Origin: Microcoleus vaginatus PCC 9802
Lineage (GTDB): Bacteria > Cyanobacteriota > Cyanobacteriia > Cyanobacteriales > Microcoleaceae
Reading direction: 5' to 3'
Assembly: GCA_022701275.1 (NCBI GenBank)
Contig: CP031740.1
Location: 1,313,001 to 1,377,000 of the forward strand
Length of the DNA stretch: 64,000 nt
Shown piece by piece: positions 56,676-64,000 of the stretch (position 1 is its first letter; each line of letters opens with the position of its first letter). Both the position numbers and the translations under genes were made by a program. The notes below the pieces were generated by a model. The model searched no databases and had not been told where the DNA came from. It was given only the letters and a program-made list of their open reading frames with translations.

Positions 56676-57977
56676 GTGGGTATCATAGGAGCGATCGTAG
56701 GTTTTTTGGCAGGGGTAGCAGTTGCTTACTGGTTGGTGGAAAAGCGCTTAAAGAAGCAAAAACAAGAATACTTGCAGCAAACTCGCAGAATTACTGAGGA
56801 AATAGAATTAGCTCAGATGTCTCGGGTGCAACAAGCTGTCGAATCTCAGCAAGGAGAACGCGAGAATCAGCTTAGAAAAGCTACTATCGAACACGAAAAT
56901 TTACTCAGACAAGTTACTACCCAATACGAAAACCAGCTCAAACAAGTTGCAGCTCAATATGAAAATCAGCTCCAACAAGTTTTGGCCGAACGCGACAGTC
57001 AGGTCCAACCAGTTGCCAGCGTAGACGAGTACGAGCTGCGGCGACAAATCAGCGAGGAATTAGAAGCTGCTAACAATGCTAGGATGCAGCAAAATATCCA
57101 ATCTTTGCAAGCAGAACACGAACATCATTTACTCAGAGTTGCTGACGAATTGCATATAAATTATCAAGCTCAGATGGAGCAACATTTGCAAAACCTGCAA
57201 GATGAACACGAAATTCGCTTGAGGCAAATTGCCGAGGAATATGAGAACCGAGAGGTTGAGATGCAGTTAAATATGGAGGCTTTGCAAGAGCAATACGAGA
57301 GTCAGTTGCACGCGGCTCACGAGCAGTTGAGAGAGCACGAAGCTCAGATGCAAGCTACTATCAGGTCTTTGCAAGAGCAGTACGAGAGTAATGTACAACA
57401 ACAAGAAGTCCCGGAGCAGCAGTTCAGTCAGTTAAATCCCACAGAATTTGGAGAATATTTACCACAAGAAGAAGTTTGGGAGGAACAGTCAAGTGAGTTA
57501 AATCAAACAGAAGTTCAAGAAGAGTTAAATTACACAGATTTTTCGGAACCACAACCAATTGATTTACATCAACCAGCAGTCGAACCACAGCTTCCAATTA
57601 CCAGACAAGCACCAAGCTATTCCCTACCGCAGTTGATGGGATGTGTTCAAAGTCAGGACAAAGAAACCCGCAAGTTTGCAGCGTCTGCTTTAGGTAAAAT
57701 GGGTGCTGCTAATGCTCTGAGAGCCGAAGGTCAGCGAGCAATAGAAACGTTAGGAAAATTAGCTCAAGATATTCACCCGGATGTGCGCGAAGCTGCTGTG
57801 GAAGCACTAGCAATGATTAAGTCTGAAAAAGTGATTCCGCTACTACAAAAAGCTTTGCGAGATATAGATAGCGGTGTGGCTAAATCGGCAAGTGCTGCGC
57901 TCAATAAGTTTAAGTTTTATCCGCGCACTCCGGCGGCTAAGCCGAAAACTGTTGATGTAAAGAAACCAAAGCGTTAA
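56676..57977 (+). CDS. Membrane-anchored coiled-coil protein with HEAT repeats
   Basis: 433 residues. An N-terminal transmembrane helix (IIGAIVGFLAGVAVAYWLVE, residues 3-22) is followed by a long Gln/Glu-rich coiled coil (about 25-245) with recurring blocks such as TTQYENQLKQVAAQYENQLQ. A polar Pro/Gln/Glu linker (about 246-310) follows. The C-terminal 110 residues hold HEAT-like repeats (LMGCVQSQDKETRKFAASAL, DIHPDVREAAVEALAMIKSE, DIDSGVAKSASAALNKFKF). It may scaffold other proteins at the membrane. GTG start at 56676 with GGGAGGA upstream. It follows the CPBP gene by 45 bases, possibly co-transcribed. Confidence 0.8.
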   Translation: MGIIGAIVGFLAGVAVAYWLVEKRLKKQKQEYLQQTRRITEEIELAQMSRVQQAVESQQGERENQLRKATIEHENLLRQVTTQYENQLKQVAAQYENQLQQVLAERDSQVQPVASVDEYELRRQISEELEAANNARMQQNIQSLQAEHEHHLLRVADELHINYQAQMEQHLQNLQDEHEIRLRQIAEEYENREVEMQLNMEALQEQYESQLHAAHEQLREHEAQMQATIRSLQEQYESNVQQQEVPEQQFSQLNPTEFGEYLPQEEVWEEQSSELNQTEVQEELNYTDFSEPQPIDLHQPAVEPQLPITRQAPSYSLPQLMGCVQSQDKETRKFAASALGKMGAANALRAEGQRAIETLGKLAQDIHPDVREAAVEALAMIKSEKVIPLLQKALRDIDSGVAKSASAALNKFKFYPRTPAAKPKTVDVKKPKR

Positions 57978-58294
57978 GCCTTTACGAGCCTAAATAAATA
58001 TAGCAATTGTCAATTGCCTACAACACAGTAGGGATACAACATTGTTGTGTCCTTACCGAGGTGCTGTATTTGACTCAATTTCTATTACTACCACAAACTT
58101 TGGAGGTTGGGTTGAGCAAAGAAATCCAACTCAATTATTCGATCGACAACTCGCCCAACCCTTAGCAGCAATCACCGGCACCCCGCCAGCCGAGGCCGAT
58201 AGGTTTGATGATGCCCTGCCAACGGCTTTGGTGGCAATTGAGTCGCACAAAATCTATTTCAGACTGTGGGTTAACTGAGTCTGTTGCACTATTC
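57978..58294. other. Intergenic stretch between convergent genes
   Basis: About 315 bases. A 78-codon plus-strand reading (58042-58278) contains a stretch (GWVEQRNPTQL) of a sort seen in translated dispersed repeats (GGTTGGGTTGAGCAAAG). I do not support a gene. Confidence 0.45.
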
Positions 58295-60142
58295 TTAAAA
58301 TCGCTGCTTTGTACCGAGTATAAATTTGATGTCACCGGAGTCGCTAACACCCACATCTAAGCGAATTAATCCAAAGGACGATCGCACCCTCACACCCACC
58401 CCAACACCCGCCCCAGTCCCCGGTTTGTCCCTGACTACCGCCGGTTTTCCCAGTACACTATCTCCTGTGCCCAAATCCGACGCAAAATCAACAAATATCA
58501 CGCCGCCGACATCCTGGCCCACAGGAAACCGATATTCGCCGGAAGCTAAAAAATAACTCCTGCCACTGCCAATATCCCCGCTATCGTAACCCCGCACGGA
58601 ATTGCGGCCGCCGAGACGAAAAGCTTCCGTTGGTGGCAAATCCCCGATTACCGTACCCGCTTGCAAGTTAAAAGCCAGCATTTCGGGCAAGGCTTCGGAC
58701 TCGCTGATGCCGAACAAAGTTACTGGTACATAATGTATATAATTCGCTAACAGCCTGTTACTCACAATGTTACCTCGCCCTAGAGGTATCGACTGCTCGG
58801 TGCTGAGGCTGAGAATCGAGCCTCTGGTTGGGTCGAAGGGATTGTCCCGCCGATCGAGCATCGCCCCAAAAGAAACAGTGTATAACTCGTCAACGCCGCT
58901 GCCGCTGAATGTGAGAGGATTGCCGAGTTCGTCGCGGCGGGCGATATTTAAGTTGCGATCGCGCGTGCTGATATTTGTATAATTCAGTCCCAAAGTCCCT
59001 CGCCAATCGCCCAAAGGTCTGGTAAACCTGAGATTTCCCCCCATCCGAATTTCCCTAACTCGGTTGCCGTTGGGCAAATCAATATCTTTGTTGAAAATTT
59101 CCGATATTCTGCGATCGCCAAAAGCTCTCACACTGTATCCCAAACGGTCTTCGGCGGCAACGTAAGGGCTGACAAACTGGACATCGTACTGGATACCTCG
59201 GAGGCTGGGCTGAAGTTCTACCGCTAGCCGCTGCGGGTTTCGGCCGAAAGTTCGATCGGTATAGGAAAGAGGAACAGCAACGCCAATATCATCACTAAGA
59301 CTGGCACTCACGCTAAAAGAGCGAGCCGATCGCTCTTGAACGTTGTAGATTACATTAACATCCGTGCCAACTTCTTCAATCGAAACCGTCACTTTGTCAA
59401 ACAATCCCAATTGCTGCAACTGCTGCAAATCCGATCGTACAACTTCCCGGCTGTAGTTATCCCCCGCCTTGAGTTTGACCTCGCCTCGGATAAAATCTTC
59501 CGAAATTCTGCCCTCAACCGGATTCCCTTTTTTATCAACTGCTTCGCCTCTGGAATTGACAAAGCGAATTTCCACCTCTGCAACGTAAACGCCCTCAGCA
59601 TTGCCGGCTTGACTGATTTGTAGAGTACCGCCTAGCTGTCGGGTGTTGCTGTTTACTGCTTCGGGGATTTCGGCGTTGGCCGCGATCGTCGCCGGAGTTT
59701 TTAACAGAGATGTAAAATCTTTATTGTGGCTGGACTTGAGAGAGGGAGATTCCCTAGGGGATAGCTGCGCCGCGCGTACTTCTCCAGCAGAAGCTGCGAG
59801 CTCATCGGATGCGGGCCAATCCTGCACAGTTGGACTCACCTGAGATGTTGCACCATTCTCAATCAGCTTTTTATCAACAGGCAAGATGCCTGTTCCACAA
59901 AACAATTCATCTCTTGTGGAACGGGCATCTTGCCCGTTCTTGAGAATAGTGCCAGATGTGAGACTCACCTCATCCTCCTCCCTCTGTGCCCTTGTGGGAC
60001 AGGCGTCTCGCGTGTCAATTTCTGCGGTTCCCTCTCTAAACTCCGCCTCAGTCGCTGGGGCACTCGGATCGATCGCCCGCGCTGCCAATTCGCCGCCAGC
60101 CAGCGCAGCCAAAGTCAAAAATGCAATAATCGGAATTCGCAT
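58295..60142 (-). CDS. Omp85/BamA-family outer membrane protein with repeat insert
   Basis: About 615 residues. A signal peptide (MRIPIIAFLTLAALAGGELA, cleavage near ARA) is followed by a long low-complexity region (about 25-165). One clear POTRA domain is seen (about 175-265, YVAEVEIRFVNSRGEAVDKK, QQLGLFDKVTVSIEEV). The C-terminal barrel (about 280-615) has FRLGGRNSVRGYDSGDIGSG (the VRGY loop that marks Omp85) and ends in FILGTKQRF with terminal Phe. It may insert or export outer membrane proteins. Residues about 44-94 (GQDARSTRDELFCGTGILPV) are the translation of a dispersed palindrome at 59880-59935. The ATG at 60142 gives a good signal peptide. Confidence 0.85.
   Translation of the reverse strand: MRIPIIAFLTLAALAGGELAARAIDPSAPATEAEFREGTAEIDTRDACPTRAQREEDEVSLTSGTILKNGQDARSTRDELFCGTGILPVDKKLIENGATSQVSPTVQDWPASDELAASAGEVRAAQLSPRESPSLKSSHNKDFTSLLKTPATIAANAEIPEAVNSNTRQLGGTLQISQAGNAEGVYVAEVEIRFVNSRGEAVDKKGNPVEGRISEDFIRGEVKLKAGDNYSREVVRSDLQQLQQLGLFDKVTVSIEEVGTDVNVIYNVQERSARSFSVSASLSDDIGVAVPLSYTDRTFGRNPQRLAVELQPSLRGIQYDVQFVSPYVAAEDRLGYSVRAFGDRRISEIFNKDIDLPNGNRVREIRMGGNLRFTRPLGDWRGTLGLNYTNISTRDRNLNIARRDELGNPLTFSGSGVDELYTVSFGAMLDRRDNPFDPTRGSILSLSTEQSIPLGRGNIVSNRLLANYIHYVPVTLFGISESEALPEMLAFNLQAGTVIGDLPPTEAFRLGGRNSVRGYDSGDIGSGRSYFLASGEYRFPVGQDVGGVIFVDFASDLGTGDSVLGKPAVVRDKPGTGAGVGVGVRVRSSFGLIRLDVGVSDSGDIKFILGTKQRF
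59880..59935. repeat. Palindromic repeat inside the Omp85 gene
   Basis: GCAAGATGCCTGTTCCACAA (59881-59900) and TTGTGGAACGGGCATCTTGC (59914-59933) are inverted copies, 19 of 20 matching. It is translated as GQDARSTRDELFCGTGILPV. Related GGCACGGGNGTCC units occur outside genes at 63128-63201. Confidence 0.85.
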
Positions 60143-60295
60143 AGATATTAAATTTAAAGCACACCCAACGCATATTACCCAAAACCGGGCCCCCTGCATA
60201 ATTAGCCGAAAAGAAACCCGGTATTTTTGAGGCTACCGGGTTTCTGGGATGCTGAAATGTGGGAAAGTTCGATCGCGGGCGATCGTTAAATTTGT

Positions 60296-60496
60296 TTAAA
60301 TAGCTTGTCGAGAAACACGTTTCTCAAAATGAGCCTGAGTCTGCTGCAACAGTTGTTCGCGACTATCCTTAGCGGTGGTAATGGTAGGGAGCAAGTTGCG
60401 AGCTTGTAAAGTCATGTGAAGCTGTAGGTGTGCTACGTACTCACTGACATCTTCGCGAAGAGAGCAAGCCGGGTACTGTTTTAAAGTAGAGTTCAA
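60296..60496 (-). CDS. Small hypothetical protein, TTG start
   Basis: 66 residues (MNSTLKQYPACSLREDVSEY at the start), soluble, with one Cys and a basic C-terminus (FEKRVSRQAI). The start codon is TTG (60494-60496), supported by GCAGGAGAA six to eight bases upstream on the minus strand. Divergent from the alpha/beta hydrolase gene. No family recognised. Confidence 0.5.
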   Translation of the reverse strand: MNSTLKQYPACSLREDVSEYVAHLQLHMTLQARNLLPTITTAKDSREQLLQQTQAHFEKRVSRQAI

Positions 60497-60654
60497 AGTG
60501 TTCTCCTGCTTTGAGTTTGTAGTATTTTCTAATAATCATAGACAATATCATGGTCTATTTCTAATTGTGTACTCCGTAATGAAGTTTAACCTTTGGACTG
60601 CTGTTTTGTTACAATTGTTTACAAAGATTTCTTACCTATCAGGAGTCGATCGCC

Positions 60655-61485
60655 ATGCAGTCTCAAGCAGTTGTAGAACACAAGCACACCTTAAGTACAT
60701 TTGTCAATAGCACCACCCAAACAGCCGCCTACCTCGACATCGGGTGCGGCCGACCCTTATTGATGCTGCACGGTTTCTTCGGAGAAAAGACTTGCTGGCT
60801 GCCATTAATTGAGTTATTGCAATCTCAGTTTCGGTGCATCAGTTTAGATATGTTAGGTTTTGGAGAATCCAGTAAACCCGAAATCCGCTATGACGTAGCT
60901 GTAGAAGTTGATTTTGTCCGGCAAGTTGTAGAACAACTAAATATTGAACATTGCTGTATTATCGGACATTCTTTTGGCGGTTGGGTAGCATCTGCATATT
61001 CTCTAAAATATCCTAATTCTGTTAGCAGTTTAGTGTTAGCAGCACCGGCGGGAATTCGGGACGACACTTTTTGTGGTCAATATGATGCTTTGCGGCCACT
61101 GTTGTGGGAAACGCCAGCCGTGGATTGGGCCTTGCAGTTGGCAAAACCTTTTGCTAGTTTAGCTGGAAAAAGTGAGAAATTGCAGCAAATTTCCGGGTGG
61201 CGCAGGGAGTTAATGTCTCAACCAGTAGCAAAGTCATTTTTAATGAGCCGGATGCGGCCAGAAGATGCAGTTGATACAGTAGAAAAAGAAATTCACCAAT
61301 TGCAAGTTCCTACGTTAGTCATCGCAGCAGATAGTGACGAAACAATTCCTTTATGGCACTGTCAAACCTACGCTAACGAGATACCGGGGGCCGAGTTAGC
61401 AATTATTCCCAATGCTGCTCACCGGTTGCCACAAACTCAAGCTCAAATTATGGCGAAGTTGATTTGTAAATTTTTGAATGATTAA
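60655..61485 (+). CDS. Alpha/beta hydrolase
   Basis: 276 residues, alpha/beta hydrolase fold. The oxyanion region is LLMLHGFFGEKTCWLPLIEL; the nucleophile elbow is GHSFGG (S106); acid candidates are D226 or D228 in VIAADSDETIP; and the His is in PNAAHRLPQ (H256). A lid-like helical part (about 140-205) suggests a lipid or ester substrate. No signal peptide is seen. AGGAG lies about 10 bases before the ATG. The substrate is not known. Confidence 0.88.
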   Translation: MQSQAVVEHKHTLSTFVNSTTQTAAYLDIGCGRPLLMLHGFFGEKTCWLPLIELLQSQFRCISLDMLGFGESSKPEIRYDVAVEVDFVRQVVEQLNIEHCCIIGHSFGGWVASAYSLKYPNSVSSLVLAAPAGIRDDTFCGQYDALRPLLWETPAVDWALQLAKPFASLAGKSEKLQQISGWRRELMSQPVAKSFLMSRMRPEDAVDTVEKEIHQLQVPTLVIAADSDETIPLWHCQTYANEIPGAELAIIPNAAHRLPQTQAQIMAKLICKFLND

Positions 61486-61615
61486 GAAAAACGGTGCAAA
61501 AAGCCGACTCATAAAAATTGTGATAAACTACTAATTGAAAATAATTGTATTTTATTATACTACTTTAGTAATAAATACAGAATATATTGCTTAGTGTATT
61601 GTACAATTTTTTATT

Positions 61616-63097
61616 ATGGCTCTTAAATCTTGTGTCAGCAGGAGCTACAGACATTTAATTGAGTCGGGGATATTACCAATGGCGGCAATGAGGAACTATT
61701 TTAATCTGGAAGAAATTACGACAGCCAGAAAAATTAGTGCTGCGGTAATTAATATCAGTGGCCGTCAGCGAATGCTTTCCCAACGAACGGCTTTTTTTTG
61801 CATGAGGTTAGTTGGCTCTCAGAATGGGGTAGAAAGAGCCAAACTGCGGGGGAATTTGTTAGAGGCGATCGAGCTTATGGAAAAATCGCACCGCGACTTA
61901 ATTAATACTGACAGCAGCATCAATTTAGTGAGTCCCCCTTCAGCCACCGTCAAGGCACTGTATTTTGAGGCGCCACTGTATCTAGACAAACAAGTGCGCC
62001 AATATATCGATCGAATAAAAGCATTGCTGCAAGTTCCCGATGCCGAACTCAGGCCGGAAAATCCCCATCTGCTGTATATTGTCGAAGCTGCTGGCGGCGA
62101 ATTACTAGAAGCTTTTGATGCCGTGGTGAGCCAATACCAGCAAGAAAGCGAAATCGAACAATTTGAAATCGATCTTAAACAGGTAGAACTTTATCAAGAA
62201 AGTTGTGCTGCTACCGCGAAAGCAGAAGCTCAAGCTGCCGAGATCGATCGCGCACTTTACGAACTCAAACAAACTCAAGCTCAACTCCTCCACAGCGAAA
62301 AAATGTCTTCGCTGGGGGCGCTAATGGCTAGTATCGTCCACGAAATTAATAACCCAGTTAGTTTTATTTATGGCAACTTGAGCCATGCCGCAATTTATAC
62401 TCAAGATTTGTTGCACCTGCTGTGTCTCTATCAAGAATGCTATCCCCATCCCTGTCCCGAAATCACAGCTAAAATCGAAGAGATAGATCTTGATTTTCTA
62501 GTTGAAGACTTGCCTAAAGTTATCTCTTCCATGCAAATGGGTTCCAATCGCATTCGCGAAATTGTCAAATCTATGGGCAACTTTTCGCGAACCGATAACA
62601 GTAACATGAGTATGTGCGATTTGCACGACAGCATAGACAGCACCGTGTTAATTTTGCGAAACCGTCTCAATTCTCAAATAGACCGTCGCGACATTCAAGT
62701 AGTTAAAAATTATGGAAAATTGCCTCCTGTAGAGTGTTATTCAGGACAGCTCAATCAAGTATTTATGAATCTAATTACCAACGCGATCGATGCTTTGGAT
62801 GAGGCCTCACAAAATCAGCCCTATGCTGCGCTAAAAATTTTGATCACAACAGAATTAGCGGGGCCCGATCGCGTGAGAGTGCGGATTGCTGACACGGGAA
62901 CCGGAATGACACCACAGATAAAAGAGCGAATGTTCGAGCAGTTTTTCACCACCAAGGAAATCGGTAAAGGTACCGGTTTAGGATTGTCTATTGTCTACAA
63001 AATCTTAGTAGAAAATCACCGAGGAGCGCTCCGGTGCGAGTCGGAACCCTGCAAGGGAACCGAGTTTATCATTGAACTGCCGATCCAGCAAACTTAA
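61616..63097 (+). CDS. Soluble histidine kinase with PilJ-type N-terminal domain
   Basis: 493 residues without transmembrane helices. An N-terminal PilJ/NIT-like sensor half (about 30-180; ISAAVINISGRQRMLSQRTA) is followed by a coiled coil (about 180-230). HisKA (H242 in SIVHEINNPVSFI) and HATPase follow (about 340-490): N box VFMNLITNAIDALDEA, G1 RIADTGTGMTPQIKERMFEQ, and GTGLGLSIVYKIL. The HxxNNP motif is of the HPK4 class. No response regulator gene is adjacent. The neighbouring slr1659/slr1658-type genes are convergent, so a functional link is not shown by operon structure. Confidence 0.88.
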   Translation: MALKSCVSRSYRHLIESGILPMAAMRNYFNLEEITTARKISAAVINISGRQRMLSQRTAFFCMRLVGSQNGVERAKLRGNLLEAIELMEKSHRDLINTDSSINLVSPPSATVKALYFEAPLYLDKQVRQYIDRIKALLQVPDAELRPENPHLLYIVEAAGGELLEAFDAVVSQYQQESEIEQFEIDLKQVELYQESCAATAKAEAQAAEIDRALYELKQTQAQLLHSEKMSSLGALMASIVHEINNPVSFIYGNLSHAAIYTQDLLHLLCLYQECYPHPCPEITAKIEEIDLDFLVEDLPKVISSMQMGSNRIREIVKSMGNFSRTDNSNMSMCDLHDSIDSTVLILRNRLNSQIDRRDIQVVKNYGKLPPVECYSGQLNQVFMNLITNAIDALDEASQNQPYAALKILITTELAGPDRVRVRIADTGTGMTPQIKERMFEQFFTTKEIGKGTGLGLSIVYKILVENHRGALRCESEPCKGTEFIIELPIQQT

Positions 63098-63127
63098 GCA
63101 ATTTACTAATCATCCAAATTTATCTAT

Positions 63128-63201
63128 GTTAACTGTGTGTGGCACGGGAGTCCCCCCTGTGTTAACTGTGTGTGGCACGGGCGTCCCGCCTATATTAACT
63201 G
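63128..63201. repeat. 33-bp tandem repeat between convergent genes
   Basis: Units starting GTTAACTGTGTGTGGCACGG begin at 63128 and 63161, and a partial third (ATTAACTG) begins at 63194, exactly 33 bp apart each time. The GGCACGGGNGTCC core is of the same class as the palindrome in the Omp85 gene. Confidence 0.85.
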
Positions 63202-63222
63202 TAGTTAAAATTTACACATATC

Positions 63223-63576
63223 CTAGTCTAATTCTAGCTTCAAAGTTGGCAACAGCTTTTCTAAATTTCTGAGAGATTTCTGTTGCCAAGGAATATCATT
63301 TGAACCCAATACCAAAAGTTGAATCGTTTTCTTTTTGCGGACGCTAATGACAAATTTAGACAGCATACTGATACCAGAACTGTTAACAAATTCCAATTGT
63401 TTTAGGTTCAAGGTAATAGTAGAAGGTTCGCCATTGGCGACCTCATCTAACAATTCGGCTATTGGTGCATACTCTGCAGGGCCGCTCAGGCTGAGTTCGC
63501 CTTGGAAAGTGACTGTGACTGATTCTGCATCGTAGTGAATGCTGTAATCTTCACCTTTAATTTCTTGAATGCCCAT
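63223..63576 (-). CDS. slr1659-type regulator (STAS/anti-anti-sigma-like)
   Basis: 117 residues with a STAS-like fold (IHYDAESVTVTFQGELSLSG, ITLNLKQLEFVNSSGISMLS, FVISVRKKKTIQLLVL). The FVNSSGI segment corresponds to the phosphorylatable Ser loop of anti-sigma factor antagonists, with Ser residues present. The gene follows the slr1658-type ATPase by 66 bases on the same strand, as in Synechocystis slr1658-slr1659. The pair probably works as a partner-switching module. Confidence 0.88.
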   Translation of the reverse strand: MGIQEIKGEDYSIHYDAESVTVTFQGELSLSGPAEYAPIAELLDEVANGEPSTITLNLKQLEFVNSSGISMLSKFVISVRKKKTIQLLVLGSNDIPWQQKSLRNLEKLLPTLKLELD

Positions 63577-63642
63577 TGTGATTTTTTTTCCTGACTAAAA
63601 TATTGCAATCGCACAAGAGAGTAAATATTGAAATGCTAGAAA

Positions 63643-64000
63643 CTAGACCCTAATTTGAACCACAGTTGTAACAATGATGGTATCACTATCTGGTCTGCGA
63701 TCGAATTTCCAACCTATCTTAGCTGAATAGTCATTAATCATCGTCAGCAATCCCAATCCCGAGGTATCGCTTTCAGATTCCGCATTCTTCTCAAGCTGCT
63801 GCAAATAAAGTTCATTTGGATCGGAAGCCATAATTTCTTGAATAAACTCCTTCAACTTATTTGCGCCTTGTGCATTCACACTATTACTGGCAAAAATTAC
63901 CGCCGTCACCTCTGTTTCACCAATAAAGTGTATGCCAAATTTGACCTTATAATTAGTATCATCGTTGTTAAATTTTATCGCATTTTCTAACAGTTCGTTG
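63643..64000 (-). CDS. slr1658-type regulator (anti-sigma kinase-like ATPase), partial
   Basis: The C-terminal 119 residues of an HATPase-like protein; the start lies beyond the window. Visible are NELLENAIKFNND (N box) at the edge, then ITEV-type strands (GEVTAVIFASNSVNAQGANK after a GETEVTA turn), SDTSGLGLLTMINDYSAKIG (the SGLGL ATP-lid motif), and the C-terminal strand TIIVTTVVQIRV. It resembles anti-sigma factor kinases and pairs with the slr1659-type antagonist downstream. Confidence 0.85.
   Translation of the reverse strand, partial: NELLENAIKFNNDDTNYKVKFGIHFIGETEVTAVIFASNSVNAQGANKLKEFIQEIMASDPNELYLQQLEKNAESESDTSGLGLLTMINDYSAKIGWKFDRRPDSDTIIVTTVVQIRV

Noticed and set aside
58042-58278. 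78-codon plus-strand reading between the HEAT and Omp85 genes
   Set aside because: Contains translated dispersed repeat sequence, no start signal, and lies in the gap between convergent genes.

Overview
The window is chromosomal DNA from a filamentous, non-heterocystous cyanobacterium, most likely Oscillatoriales of the Microcoleus/Oscillatoria type. The evidence is the photosystem genes (psaK, psb34), an orphan HetZ-related gene, a fused adenylate cyclase/histidine kinase, the slr1658/slr1659-type regulator pair, frequent GCGATCGC (HIP1) octamers, and many heptamer tandem repeats (STRR) between genes. Genus-level assignment is an inference. There are no rRNA genes, no CRISPR array and no tRNA I could support.

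Positions 1-29300 are mostly housekeeping and conserved cyanobacterial genes in short, scattered units: psb34, thiG with an unusual N-terminus, a Crp-type regulator, a methyltransferase/cupin pair, MAPEG, murD, glyS, a HetZ-related gene, a PilB-like gene without the ATPase domain, an RNase D-type exonuclease, a CAP-domain gene, trpB, an eIF1/SUI1-like gene, recR and prolyl oligopeptidase. They end in a 2321-residue surface protein (DUF4347, lectin-like domain, DUF11, six near-identical modules, RTX repeats).

Positions 29300-37550 are an accessory segment, gene-poor and full of decay. It holds a broken 1.4-kb insertion sequence, a DUF4383 membrane protein, a truncated manganese-catalase gene, hflX, and a second broken transposase gene split by an apparently intact IS630 element with TA target duplications. 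Related IS ends and an imperfect direct repeat of about 50 bp border the segment.

Positions 37551-64000 return to core genes: a GNAT acetyltransferase, a 1.7-kb gene-free stretch with a GC-rich block, a 1173-residue REC-GAF-GAF-kinase-REC-cyclase protein, pheS, surE, a class I/II aminotransferase, thioredoxin, a lipoate-ligase-like gene, a CHASE2 cyclase with a DUF928 partner, a site-2 protease, psaK, trpF, acylphosphatase, a CPBP protease, a coiled-coil/HEAT protein, an Omp85 protein, an alpha/beta hydrolase, a PilJ-like histidine kinase and the slr1659/slr1658-type pair.

Two themes run through the window. (1) Palindromic or tandem intergenic repeats have entered reading frames: glyS, the prolyl oligopeptidase gene, the acylphosphatase gene and the Omp85 gene each carry a repeat-like, in-frame insert outside the conserved core. 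(2) Second-messenger signalling is rich: two class III nucleotide cyclases, a Crp-family regulator, two histidine kinases and an anti-sigma/antagonist-like pair. Whether these act together is not shown by the sequence.
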